Below are positions 26,301 to 35,883 of a stretch of 64,000 nt of DNA, in pieces. This DNA is from Acanthaster planci. Taxonomy: Eukaryota; Echinodermata; Asteroidea; Valvatida; Acanthasteridae. The notes beneath the pieces were generated by a model. That model had not been told where the DNA came from and ran no database searches. It saw only the letters and a program-made list of their open reading frames with translations. The first letter of the stretch is position 1, and every line of letters starts with the position of its first letter. The position numbers were made by a program, and so were the translations under genes. The stretch covers positions 282,585 to 346,584 of the forward strand of contig NW_019091423.1 in NCBI RefSeq assembly GCF_001949145.1. Direction: 5' to 3'.

Positions 26301-26616
26301 GTGCTTTGGGGACGGCGACTGCTTGCTCGGGGAGAACTGCCGCTCCCCGTGTGACAAGTTAACGGGGAGATGCACGGGTGAGATGATGCAACCAAACCTC
26401 CAGCGCGTCTGCCATATGCTAAGCGCTTACCTCCTGGACGATTCGCCGTATGAAATCCTCCAAGAGCTCCAAGATCTCCTGAGCAAGTGCGAGGATTTGA
26501 AGTTTGGCAGCAAAAATATGAACATGGACCATTCCCTGGTTCTCAACAACCTCAAGTCGTTGCTGTGGAAACAGGTGTCACATCTCAAGAAATTCTCCAA
26601 GACATCAAGGACATAG
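8306..26616 (+). CDS. FAM69/DIPK1-family divergent protein kinase (four exons)
   Basis: Coding segments 8306-8350, 15388-15516, 21165-21272 and 25624-26616 join in phase 0 with GT-AG introns into 424 residues, close to the 428-431 of human DIPK1A/B. The order matches the family: a short cytosolic start, a signal-anchor membrane segment at about residues 24-41 (LLVLWMLCFIGLWVMYF), and a luminal cysteine-rich part (C49, C59, C72, C76, C86). An EF-hand-like loop, DSNNDGKVSLPE, follows at about 169-180 inside the kinase-like fold, then LLGFCGNMYIMEG, IVVGLLEFVEE, RDRTCFGDGDCLLGENC and the C-terminal HSLVLNNLKSLLWK block. Family members are type II membrane proteins of the ER/secretory pathway; a defined substrate is not established. 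The gene spans about 18 kb, mostly intron. Exon 1 is the least certain part: it adds only 15 residues, but its phase, donor and position agree with the family's first exon. Confidence 0.9.
8351..11670 (+). other. DIPK1 intron 1, 5' part: no exon seen
   Basis: This is intronic sequence with TACATG runs up to about 9.2 kb and again from about 11.28 kb. The intervening 9.2-11.2 kb is unusually poor in them and is A/T-rich unique DNA. No additional in-phase exon or RNA gene is evident. Confidence 0.5.
11672..11760 (+). mobile_element. LINE fragment duplicating part of the downstream LINE
   Basis: CCGAATGCTTAGTTCTTCT and the following roughly 80 bases match 13569-13665 within the larger LINE, with small indels and substitutions. 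It corresponds to the thumb/C-terminal region after the reverse transcriptase and is too short to encode anything. It is an independent truncated copy or a local rearrangement of the same family. Confidence 0.7.
14235..14410 (-). repeat. tRNA-derived SINE, copy B, nested in the LINE 3' end
   Basis: On the minus strand the segment reads GGCAAGCTTGGTGGTCGAGA, then GTAAGCAGGAGGTCGTGGG and TTCAAGTCCC (B-box), matching copy A at 1536-1705 in order and spacing. It lies between the LINE stop codon and the LINE's TTGAA tail, so it inserted into the LINE after, or together with, its arrival. Ends are approximate. Confidence 0.7.
14611..14634 (+). repeat. TTGAA microsatellite, LINE 3' tail
   Basis: Four to five tandem copies of TTGAA/GAATT terminate the LINE. 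Such short terminal repeats mark the 3' end of CR1/L2-clade elements and fix the orientation as +. Confidence 0.75.
14635..14838 (+). mobile_element. Fragment of a second LINE, cut by the assembly gap
   Basis: Directly after the TTGAA tail, the frame KTKFMIISSPQLQHK, then GDAVLVPSTHARNLGVVFD and HVSKICQTC is the post-RT region of another CR1/L2-type element. The protein is different from the preceding LINE. It suggests that the first LINE inserted into an older one. It reads into the run of N, so its far end is unknown. Confidence 0.75.
14839..15214. other. Assembly gap (376 N)
   Basis: A run of N. Open frames drawn across it are artefacts. Confidence 1.
15388..15516 (+). CDS. DIPK1-like exon 2 (membrane anchor)
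   Basis: The acceptor is CTTTTCCTTTCAG and the donor is GTGAGT. It encodes 43 residues with the signal-anchor helix followed by FRYGDPETCSGEQARTFV. The hydrophobic run, the short basic flank before it and the Cys that follows are the family's N-terminal signature. Confidence 0.85.
15517..21164 (+). other. DIPK1 intron 2: repeats only
   Basis: This 5.6-kb intron is rich in TACATG runs and contains a SINE at 19081-19435. I see no further in-phase exon. A small GC-rich patch at about 17010-17085 stays open (RIQLLIADNTPYRPVKN), but the splice phases of the flanking DIPK1 exons leave no room for it. Confidence 0.5.
19081..19435 (-). repeat. tRNA-derived SINE with long body
   Basis: On the minus strand it starts with a tRNA-like head, GTGGCCTTGTGGTTAAGAG (A box) and GGTTGCGGGTTCGAATCC (B box). 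A body follows with CCCTTGGACAAGGCACCTTG and an end reading GTATTTAAGGTGCTTTATGA. The paired boxes and the roughly 350-base length fit a complete SINE. It differs in sequence from copies A and B, so at least two SINE families are present. Confidence 0.75.
21165..21272 (+). CDS. DIPK1-like exon 3 (cysteine-rich luminal part)
   Basis: It encodes 36 residues, CDNYDKGVVAGSMCEELCKQ and onwards to CLAQDTFHQ, between an AAAG acceptor and a GTATGA donor, both phase 0. The spacing Cys-12-Cys-3-Cys-9-Cys matches the CDQY-type segment that follows the membrane anchor in human DIPK1B. Confidence 0.85.
22625..22740 (-). repeat. Possible tRNA-derived SINE head
   Basis: On the minus strand, TATGTGGGTGAGATGTTAG and TGGAGGTTCAAATCCTGC look like degenerate A and B boxes with normal spacing. 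The tail is not defined, and no second copy was seen in the window. Confidence 0.4.
24468..25219. mobile_element. MITE with TAGGCCTTTTCACACGAG termini
   Basis: The left end TAGGCCTTTTCACACGAGCG and the reverse complement of the right end, TAAGCCTTTTCACAAGAGCA, agree at most positions over about 20 bases. The 750 bases between them show no transposase. The element is non-autonomous and lies in DIPK1 intron 3. The outer TTA on each side could be a target duplication. Confidence 0.6.
25624..26616 (+). CDS. DIPK1-like exon 4 (kinase-like domain, stop)
   Basis: The acceptor is CTGTCCTTTCTAAG. The 330-residue exon starts AFTGTLKKPPKQRK and aligns without a gap-sized break after exon 3, so no exon is missing between them. 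It contains the EF-hand-like loop, the kinase-like core and three conserved Cys pairs. The stop is TAG at 26614-26616. G/C-rich, codon-biased sequence at 25.7-26.6 kb stands out from the A/T-rich surroundings. Confidence 0.92.
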   Translation, partial: AFTGTLKKPPKQRKNIDEPLYIKQLLNPQREGFNKPASGSSMEDLRIMISANLKRHLGDAINLDRVQSRILNLADSNNDGKVSLPEARSIWSLLQAKEFLMMMVLGESDYIPRLLGFCGNMYIMEGIHAFRLYGAEFPPFVDFVLPNSAQRFFQRKIAPPWTDRAHIVVGLLEFVEEIMEGPAGNLYMCHVNEMGIGYTAYSDVKILRLDGVLTEQAVQSSLRDRTCFGDGDCLLGENCRSPCDKLTGRCTGEMMQPNLQRVCHMLSAYLLDDSPYEILQELQDLLSKCEDLKFGSKNMNMDHSLVLNNLKSLLWKQVSHLKKFSKTSRT

Positions 26617-28135
26617 TTGCAATTCACATCCTACATCGGCCCTCTCTTTGTTGGTCAAATTGAATGCCAGTATTGAATATCTTCAGTGAGTTTCTTGGCT
26701 GTGCTTACATCAGCCCCCTGTTTGTCATGGTCTTTATTTGTTTTCAAAGTTTCACCACAGGAACCAATTTGGCCTCAAGGGGCTATCTAATGTACCGATA
26801 CCTATAGCAACATTCAAATGATACCGTGTTATGCTGGACACTTTCGTCTTCGGGATATAAGTACATGTACATGAAACCAAAGTCTGAAATCCATGCTGAT
26901 GGCTAGTAAAGTATCACGCCTTAGCACACAATGATTCAGTCTTCGTTTAAGCTACCATAGCTGTATTCCTTTATGAGGAACCTACATGTATTGTGTGATG
27001 TGACTGAGACTTTCATTTGAACTGTTTTTGTGGTATGGCGCAAGTGTAAATGCAAGCCAACAAGTACACAGTTGTAAAATGTTGAACTTCATACATCCAG
27101 CTGTATACTGTATAGTTGTGGTTTGGTACCAAAGAAAATGGAAAGCTTGCAGTAGCCAGATGCCACATTTTGGAACCGTGAACCTGTGTGTTAACAGCAT
27201 GCAAATTTTGCAGCTCTCTGTAGAATTTCGTACATGGTGCACATGTACAAAAGGTCGTTTGAGTTCTTTCCAAGAAAGAGCTTGATCTGTGTACTTAAGG
27301 AAGTAAGAAGTAAGATTAATCTTTTGAGACGATTTGCCTGCACAATGGTGAGACTGTTTGTGGGCACATTTATACATCAAAGCGACTGGCGGATGCTAGC
27401 ATGGATTTATTAGTTTCAACTTATTAAGCGGGTGTTGATCATGCATAACAAAATATTTATTTTTAGTCATGTTTATATACATAGAAGAAATGTTGTCTGT
27501 ACATATTGAAGCTTTTACCAAATTATATGAGGTATGAATCTAAGAGTTGGAAATACCAATCCCCTGTGTACCGTATTTTGAGCAGGTTTTGCTTACTGCT
27601 TGCACAACCACACAGATGTGTCACACCACATCACAGCACCTGCTTTCAAAAGTCTTTCTAGACCCTATTTGACAACTGTGTCTGACGTATTCATGAATTC
27701 CTCAAGTCAGCTTGATGTACAGGCGGCCATATTTTCCATGTACATGTACGTACATTGTACATGTACACACACACATGTAAGTCCTTTTCGATTTCCACAC
27801 AACTCGCTGATTTAATCTTTGCCCTTTGGAGCCTTCCCCTAGCCCCAAGCCAGTATTACTAAAAGGAAATTCTCAGCTTCTATTCATGTTCTGCTGCTTA
27901 AGTATGGTAATGCACTCTGTGTTTAGCAAGGGCACTTTCATTCAAGACAAGCTTTCATGCTTGTGCAGTTAAGTATTTATTGGCTGTTGTAAAAGCGCAA
28001 GTAGCAAGAAGTGATTTAGAAGCGCTTCGTATACCGGTGCAGCTCAGACGTCTGGGTTTGTGGCACAGCAAACCCGACTTTTGAAACTCGACCTTGTATT
28101 TAATATGTTGTATGTAATCATTTTTGACTAATAAA
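26617..28135 (+). other. DIPK1 3' untranslated region (proposed)
   Basis: No coding frame continues after the stop. The first good polyadenylation signal is AATAAA at 28130-28135, with another at 28320-28325. The length of about 1.5 kb is plausible, but it is inferred from the signals only. Confidence 0.45.
28130..28135 (+). terminator. Polyadenylation signal AATAAA
   Basis: A canonical hexamer in GACTAATAAAGATGA. A second copy lies at 28320-28325 and could give a longer transcript. Confidence 0.4.
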
Positions 28136-29859
28136 GATGACCGTAAAGTTAGTTGGATATTGTTTGATAATGTCTGATTTTCCTCAACACAGTGAACATT
28201 CGATGTACAAACCTATGGGAATGTCCATTGTCAAGAAAAACATTCAGACATTTGCTGTACATGTACAAACCAATGTGAATGTCCAATGTATAAATGTCCA
28301 ACTGACTTTACTGTCATCTAATAAAGATAACATCCTAACCGTCCTCGCTATGTTCCTTTACCTACAACAAGGGATTCTGAAATTCTCATTAAATACATTT
28401 GCATGTAGATCAACTTGTAAATCTACAGTGTACAGTTCGTATAAATTTATTATGTACATGTACATACATGTACATGTACATCACACACAGGCTCTTTAAT
28501 GTGGAGTATGTATTTGAAGTTAGTGCTGTTATGCTTATTCTTGGTGGTGTTGTGTGTAATGACATGCATTTTACCAGTACATGTACATACATGTACATGT
28601 ACCTGTGCATGTAATATGATATTGCACATGCACTTGTGGTATTGAACACTGTGTAGTGTAAATGTTGACTGATGCTGTGAACTTTCATACAATCATGCGC
28701 TGACACGTAATGTGCACGAATATTTTGCTACATACATTTTGTTCATGCCTCTTACGATTGAACTTACTTGACAAATTCACCTTGCTGGCCATTTATTTTT
28801 CTCCTCATTTTCATGAGTATGCAACCTGTTTGGAATTACAGGACCATGTGCTTACCTTCAAGAAAAAGAAAGAAAATGGCAATACTCTGTCGAAAACAGA
28901 ATTTTTCACTTCAATCTCCTTTCTTAAGGAAGGTAGAGAAGGTGGGTTTTTGAACGCTTACAGTGATGAAGCAAAAATGGGAATGGGCCTTATACTAGAA
29001 AGCCCAAGTGCAGTGGCCTGAGCGTGTTGTCACTTCCTGCAGTCCTCGTCACAGAATAGGACTGGTGAACACAGAAAGCTGCAATGTTCTCTCATTTCAC
29101 CCTATGTGCTATTGTTCAATCACCCTTGAGGGATGTGTAATTACTAGAATTTTTTTTATGTTCAGCCATTTATATTTATTGCCGATTTGCTCACTACGTC
29201 CATGGATTGTTTGACTCTTTTTCTTATCCAAGTCCTTATTGTAGAATACATGTACCTTTACATTAACATGAACATACATGTACCCACGCTCCCACTGGCG
29301 GCTCAACATATCTGTTGACAAGGCAAATTGCCTTGACGAGTTAATTGCAGTTGGCAGGGAACCTACTGGTGCACCATAATGTTAATGGACATATGGTGAT
29401 CTATGAGAGGCAGGAGTATACTTGCCGAACATTTTCCTTTGTGTAGTGAATACCGTAGCATTAGACCTGTTATTGGAATCCCCAAATATCACCATGAGAT
29501 CTTCACAATGGAGTTGTGGTACTAATAGTGTGGAGGTCTATAGCGTGGCATGTATGGCACGTACTTCCATTACGGAGGGCAATTTTCTCTAACTGTGGTC
29601 CAAGTTTTTTTCATCCATAAAAAGTCTACACACCCCCCCTTCAGGTGGTGGTACCTTTTTTTGAAGTGCAAGCAATTTCGGTACCCATAAGAAAGGTCAG
29701 CAATATGTCTCTGGGGGAGGGGCAAGTACCCCCTTTAATATGCTACTGATTACTGAAGAGGAGCCAAGTGGAGTTTTTGTTGGAGTGAAGTGCCGTGTGC
29801 AGTTCCTTTTTGCACTCAAGAATTATGCACAAAATAACTGCATGTACTGTACATGTACA

Positions 29860-30095
29860 TGTACACCTACCTACATGTACACTTACCTACATGTTCACCT
29901 ACCTACATGTACACCTACCTACATGTACACTTACCTACATGTACACCTACCTACATGTACACTTACATACATGTTCACCTACCTACATGTACACCTATCT
30001 ACATGTACATGTACACTTACCTACATGTACACCTACCTACATGTACATGTACACCTACCTACATGTACACCTACCTACATGTACACCTACCTGAT
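29860..30095. repeat. 16-bp minisatellite (ACACCTACCTACATGT)
   Basis: Roughly 14 tandem copies of a 16-base unit, built from the TACATG core plus CCTACC, with a few copies carrying an extra ACATGT or a T/C change. All three forward frames stay open across it (TYLHVHLP-type translations), which is a by-product of the repeat. It lies at the right edge of the TACATG domain. Confidence 0.9.
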
Positions 30096-30099
30096 CCTG

Positions 30100-33000
30100 T
30101 TTAATTAAAGAACATGCTTGATGGGAGAGGATGGTTGAAATACCTTTTTAATGATGAGAGCAGATACCACTGCACATTCAGATAATTTGTTGAAAATTAC
30201 ATGTACAGTCAGTGATTGTTACAGTCTGTGAAATAAAGCTCAAACTTTCATCGTTCGTTATTTTAGCCATCTTCTCATAAGGTTTTCATTATTTAAGGCC
30301 TTTCAAATTGGGGTCTACACTTTCAGTCGTGGGGTCAGGAACATGTGTTGTTTGTACATGTATAGAGTTCTTTCACTACAAGGATGAGTGTCATTTTTTA
30401 TTCCTCAGTTTGTGATTTGCACAACAGTGCTTTGGTCAGGTATTATTCCACTATGATATGTGGACATGTCATGTACATATGAGGTACATGTATGACTTTG
30501 CTTCACATTTATGATTTTGATCTACATGGATGATTTTGATCTACATGTATGATTTTGATTGACATTTATGTGCTTAGTCCATGAACTCCTGCTAAGTTGA
30601 CTTATAGTCCCCAGCCCTTCAATTTTAATGTGATGACTTTTTCCACTCACCTTGAGGATTTAGGCTTGTCCTCTTTTCACCTCCATAAAACTACTATAAA
30701 TACTTACCTTTCAAACGAAATCACTGTAAGAATTGAATTATTTACATGAAGTAATTTAACTGCAATTGCCAAAGTGGTAACTTAAAAAAAACCATGTATT
30801 TATTGATAGTTTATGATTAAAAAATTCTATAAGGATTCTCCCCCACCCAAAATGGAAAAGGTACCAATAATAATGTTACATGGCATCTAATAAGCAAAGA
30901 TGACATTGTGTTTCAGTATTAAAGCCCCAAAGCTCAGACACACTCTCAGTATTGTTAAATATTATTTTATGACTACATCATTGAAACCAGTCGGACAGGC
31001 TGCTGAATAAATGGGAAAATGCCTATTATAGCAGAAACATTTGTGATTATTTCTACTTTAGGTGAATTCCTTGCCTTGACATGAACAGCACAAATGGAGG
31101 GTGTTTGCCTTCGGTGCACCTCCATTTTAAAGAAAATTGTGCTGTTGTGATTGGCAAAAGCTGAAAACATTTGTACTGGGCATCTCCAATTATTTGCACC
31201 TTATTAGTAATCACCTCGACAAGAATTTAGAATACTTTCAATCGATAACTCATTCCTATCCTTGTCAACCCAACATACATAATATAGGATGTAATCAGCA
31301 AAGCTCTACAAAGCCCTTGAAGGTTGCTTGTGGGCAGGTTTTTGACGCATTAACTGCATTAACTGTCCTGAAGCACCAGACAGTGTGTCCCTCTGTTTTT
31401 GCTGAATTGATTACTCTGAAAGGCGAAGCATGCCCGTCAGGTATTTTTTTCTCGGGTTTGCACATAAGGGGCACAAGCAGTCTGGCAAATTACGAAGGAT
31501 GCTGAAGTGTTCAACACTACATGCAGATGGTTCATTTTACAAACATGTACAAATGTATGGGAACGTACATAACCAAACAGTGATTGTAGTCGGACATTGA
31601 CCCTAGGGATAATCTGAAGTGATTGGCAACTTCCCAAACAGTAAAAAAGCAGTAAGCTTTAATTTCGTTTTCATTCCCTAAAAGTTGCATTATTAACACT
31701 TATTAGCATTCTGATGTTTTCCGCAACTGTATGTACATGTCTTCTGTATCTAAGACTTGCTTGGGTTTCACTGTTTCCTGTTGTTACTCATTTTGTGTCT
31801 GTGGACTTGTACCGTCAGATATATTTGGCTGCACTTTGGTGTCCAATTTTAACTTGGGCATCTTGTTCCATTGTTGGTTTGTTTGTTTGTTTGTTAGGAT
31901 GTCTTTGTGTCTGTTTAATGCTATTTTGTCTTCATAAATAAATATGAGCTCACTATTATTAACACAACTTGTAATTTGCAATGTATTTTTTTTCCAGTTT
32001 ACAATTACAGGATTTCTGTTTTGTTCCCTTTGCAATATTTAGTAATTTCCAAGTATGGATTGTGACATTGTGCACATGTATATATGTATTCAAAATGATT
32101 TCAAATCTATATAATAATCATATATTTTTATGATTGTAGTTATGTGGGGTATTGGGTATTATAATCATTGTTTATTGAAATTCGGAATTAACTTTTATTA
32201 TATGCTTAATACTTTGAGTCTTAACAGTAACATTATTCTGACAAGCGTTGCTTTAATACCAATGTTCTCCAACTCATCCAAAGATTTCTTGATATCCTGA
32301 ATTGGAACTTGTACATGAATGAATATTCATTTCCCTTGGCCATTTGTTTGTAGAGCTTCCGTTTGTAACTGGTTTTAAATGGTTTGAAGAGGCAGAGTTG
32401 CCCAGCTGACATTCCATTATGTGATTTATGACCATATGTATGTGCAAACACTGTATGTATGATTTAATTTCACTATTATCCTGTGTGTAAGTACACACAA
32501 TGTGCAAGTGTATACATTAAATGAAGTCCATTCAATTTTTGCATCAGTTCTACCATATGTCTGGTAGGAAAGCGTTATTTTATATCACGAATTATATCAC
32601 GAGGGTAAATGCTCTTTATATTGTTAGTTGTTCAAAATAATTACTACATTGTACATATAACTACCCATAGTTTGGCTCATTCTGTCACCCATGAAAACGA
32701 ACTAAATTTCACTTCCGAAATGGTCTCACGTCTGAAAATGGTCTCACTTAGCACATCTTCAAAAGTTGGCGTATCAGCCGTTCTGTAATTTAACACAGTG
32801 CATCACAGACAGGGAAGTAATTGTTAAAAAAAATTCTACATCTCTTCAATTTCCTTTCTGATCTATACCAAAACAGTTTTTAAAGTAATTCTTTAAAACA
32901 AATTTAAAAGAACTTCTTTTACAATGTCTCAAAGACTCTTTAAGTTATGATGTCACTCTGTAAAATTACATGTAAAACCACTCACACCAAAGAATTTCAG

Positions 33001-34440
33001 GCGTTTTCGTTTTGTTCAAAGTGCACTGCAATCCACATAGGCCTACATGTATTACCGAACATTGTTTTGGAGTATATATCAGCCTTCTAACAATACCACT
33101 GGGCAGCTTTGAGTTGTCTGTCCATTGCTTTGGGATTTAACCCACTTTGTCCAGTAGTTTTTGGTTTTCATGTTTCGTAGCGACATGGAAAATGTACCCA
33201 GCAGAATTGACATTAGATCATAGATCGTTTTACTTGCAAATGTAAATTGTTGTACTTGCAAATTTAGATACGAAGACATTTGACCATGTACGCAAGTGAC
33301 ATTTATGTCAGATCATTGTCGAATGCTCTTCAGCCTTAAGAATATTTTAGTACTGATTGTTGATATGCTCGTCAAATTTGAAGAACCACAGACCTTTGCT
33401 TATAATTTATCATAACCCTGGGACTTAATTCAGAGCCTAAGTTTTAAGTTTCACTGTTCCCCATCCCTTGAGATGTGGAATAACGTGAAATGCGGGACAT
33501 GGTGGAAGCGGTGACAAATCGCCCAACCACCTGCCACTGTACGGTATGCAGCCATTTAAAGATATCACCAAGTCTTCCAGTCTCCACTGTCAACCCTTTT
33601 CTGCATTACTTCAAAATTTGCCCTTGTGCACAAACGCGTCGTTACGCAAAATCTGAGAAGTTAAAACACCTGAATATGATGTATACCTTCATGATACAAA
33701 TATCTTACTGACTCACGAACTTTTGTGAAAACGTTTTACTGCTACCCAACGACTATCAAATTTTGCAATATTATTGATGTTTCATGTGCTTCTTAAGTTC
33801 AAAGAAAGAGCCAACTTTCAACATGCTGGTTGAGTTTTCTGGTTTTTTTCTCACTAATGTCAGTTAGTAACTGAAACGATTGCCGTTAATGTTGTCTGCA
33901 TATCCAATTCGTTCGAACGGTATGTCGTCACACCATCATTGCCAAGTCCATTTGGAGCAGTCATTTTAGAAATAATTCACACACACGCTTCAATGGACAC
34001 AGAAGAGACGTGGTCGGTAATTAAAGAAACAAATTTGTCACCAATTTCACCGGGAGTGATATGTTTTCATTCTTGTTAGTCGTTCACATGTATGATATCT
34101 GTAAAGACATCAACACTGAAACCATGATATCCATACTCAACTGAAAAAAAAATTGCATTTCAGTGACGGATCCCCTCTACAAATTAATGAGTTAATGCAT
34201 CGCTCTGCTTTGTACGCTTGGTTCAAAGGGGCATAGTATGAAAAAAAGGTATGCAGACATGTTGGTCCTAGCATAAAGTTTTGCAGAGGAGATACCGGAA
34301 CATCAACAGCAGCGATAAAGAAACGTCAACTGCTCACCATATACATGTATTACTATTTTCGTCTTGCAGAACAAACATGTAGGCCTATGTAATTCAAATC
34401 ACAAAATATGGAGGGCTTGACGTTTCGATGCTTGCATAAT
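30100..34440. other. Gene-free A/T-rich stretch
   Basis: No convincing exon on either strand. It holds simple repeats such as the TTTG run near 31880-31895, a small hairpin at 31083-31147 and few TACATG units. AATAAA motifs occur, for example near 31936, but without an associated coding region. Confidence 0.5.
31083..31147. repeat. Small imperfect hairpin
   Basis: ACAGCACAA and ATGGAGGGTG pair with TGCACCTCCAT and TTGTGCTGT, leaving a central loop and a bulge of about 11 bases on the right arm. It is probably a relic of an inverted-repeat element. Confidence 0.5.
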
Positions 34441-34452
34441 CTTTCTCAAAGG

Positions 34453-34650
34453 CAGTGGCGTAGCTGGGATTTTTACTGGGGGTGGGGGCACAAAGGGGGC
34501 ACCAGCATCTTATGAGGGAACCAGCTTTGAGTGGTTTTTTTGGGGGGGAAGGCTTTTGTTAGCCGTGTCCAATATCCATTCCTCCCTTTTTTTTTCAGTG
34601 GGGGAGGGGCACCGGGAATTTGTGGGGGGGGGAACGTGGCTACGCTGCTG
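34453..34650. mobile_element. hAT-like MITE with 8-bp target-site duplication
   Basis: The termini are CAGTGGCGTAGC and GCTACGCTGCTG (near inverted copies). They are flanked by perfect CTCAAAGG direct repeats at 34445-34452 and 34651-34658. An 8-bp duplication and CAG...CTG ends are diagnostic of hAT-superfamily transposition. The roughly 198-base interior is G-rich and non-coding, so it was mobilised in trans. Confidence 0.85.
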
Positions 34651-34959
34651 CTCAAAGGAAAAATGACTAGTGAGGTAGAGAGATAGGGACAAACAAGCAA
34701 ACAGGGAATCAACCAAGCAGGGACGAATGCAGGATGACAAAAGGAAAGATCAAGAAAGCTGTAGGCTGGATAAAGGGGCAAAGGATAAAGGGGAGTGTGT
34801 GAAAGGCATGGTTGAACAACAGACGAATGTAAGGTGGGAAGAGATTAAAGAAAAAATACAATGGATGGAATTGGACCCCAAGTATAGTAGGAGGGGGGTA
34901 TAATCTGCAGACAAAAGAGAGGGAGAGAAAAAGAGTGTCCCTCTTTAATGTTCTGGTCA

Positions 34960-35868
34960 CGGTGCATACGAAGGGTTCTCCCTGTTGAGGTGAACAGCAT
35001 CTTTACGGAGCCCAAAATATTTTGTGCCTTGTAAGATCATGTCAGACATAGAATGGTTAGGAAGGTTGAAGTGGTGGCCCACAGGGATATTTAGTTTGGT
35101 GTCAATTAAACGTAGGTCTATAGCCATAGAAAGGCTTCTTGAGAGTGTTCTTATCGTCTCTCGGGCATACGGAATACTGCACACCGTGCAAGAAATAAGA
35201 TTTATGACCTTATCGAGGAGCTGTCCAGAATTTATCTGAATAATATGTGGGTGGGTATGCGGTGGGGGGGGCTGCCCGAACGATCAGGTCCCACAGGTTG
35301 CGGTGGGTTATTATTTTTATTAATTTCTGGTAATGACACAAAAGATTCCTCAAAAGCGCCCTAGGCACTGTAGCTCGCAAGCCTGAAGAAACCTGTAGAG
35401 AAGAGACAACGAGAAGCAGTTACAGTTTTAGTTATGGGGGAAATCCTCAGAGGAATATATTGGGTAAATCCCGCGAAGGACTGAAAATCCAATCCATGTG
35501 GACCGAGCCGGGAATCGAATGCGGACCGCAGAGGTGGAATGCGAGGAGAGAACCACTACGCCAACCCGACTCCCCAGGGTGTCTGGGATGGCACTGGCAA
35601 GGCGGTCTGAAGCGAGGAAGATATGATGATTGTCCATTATTTTGCGGAGGGGAGGAAGGCGCAGATGAAAAGTGGTGACCAAGGGAACCCTGGGGATGGT
35701 TTCTTCATGGGGGGGGGTTCTTCTCCTTGAGAGCAAGACTTCTTGGACTGAGCGGGCACTGTTGATAGAGCGTTGAACCTGGTGATAGCCACGTCCCCTT
35801 GCAATCAAATGCATCTTCAGTTCCTGTTTTTTCGTCTTGTCAGAAATGGTTTCCCAGTAGTGGTGCAC
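34960..35868 (-). mobile_element. Penelope-like retroelement remnant (RT end plus GIY-YIG)
   Basis: Reading leftwards, MHHYWETISDKTKKQELK then RVPLVTTFHLRLPPLRKIM is the C-terminal RT region of Penelope-like elements. After an interruption, RNLWDLIVRA continues the same protein. ISCTVCSIPYARET then GHHFNLPNHSMSDM fits the GIY-YIG-type endonuclease. The RT catalytic part is absent, the protein is split by a SINE at about 35322-35585, and there are frame changes, so it is dead. Pyrimidine-rich sequence downstream on this strand (34690-34950) may be its 3' part. Confidence 0.75.
35322..35585 (-). repeat. tRNA-derived SINE inserted in the Penelope-like element
   Basis: The minus strand starts GGGGAGTCGGGTTGGCGTAG, has GTAGTGGTTCTCTCC (A-box region) and GCATTCGATTCCCGGC (B box), and ends in an A/T-rich TTAATAAAAATAATAA tail. 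The Penelope-like reading frame stops at its left end and resumes at its right end, so the insertion is younger. It is a different family from the SINEs at 1.5, 14.3 and 19.3 kb. Confidence 0.75.
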
Positions 35869-35883
35869 GAAGATTGATAAATA

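Larger units (their letters stand above)
180..30480. repeat. Dispersed TACATG hexamer repeat domain
   Basis: Short runs of the hexamer TACATG, usually 2-5 units, recur throughout this part of the window, often fused to ACCGGTA or TGTACCGGTAC motifs. The array is self-complementary: the reverse complement of TACATG is a rotation of the same unit, so each run can pair with itself or with any other run. The runs create many meaningless open frames rich in HVHV, YMYM or TCTC, so such frames here should not be taken as genes. By eye the repeat is present in most 200-300 base stretches up to about 30.5 kb and is rare afterwards. It lies in introns and flanks of the DIPK1 gene and interrupts the LINE reading frame near 12.63 kb, so it expanded or was copied after that insertion. 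Confidence 0.85.

Noticed and set aside
29740..30108. Three overlapping frames of 83-122 codons
   Set aside because: A 16-bp tandem repeat stays open in all forward frames. The HVHLPTC-type repeats are not a protein family.
34473..34960. Hydrophobic minus-strand frames that could suggest membrane proteins
   Set aside because: They arise from a purine-rich + strand and the G-runs of the hAT MITE, with no splice or start context.
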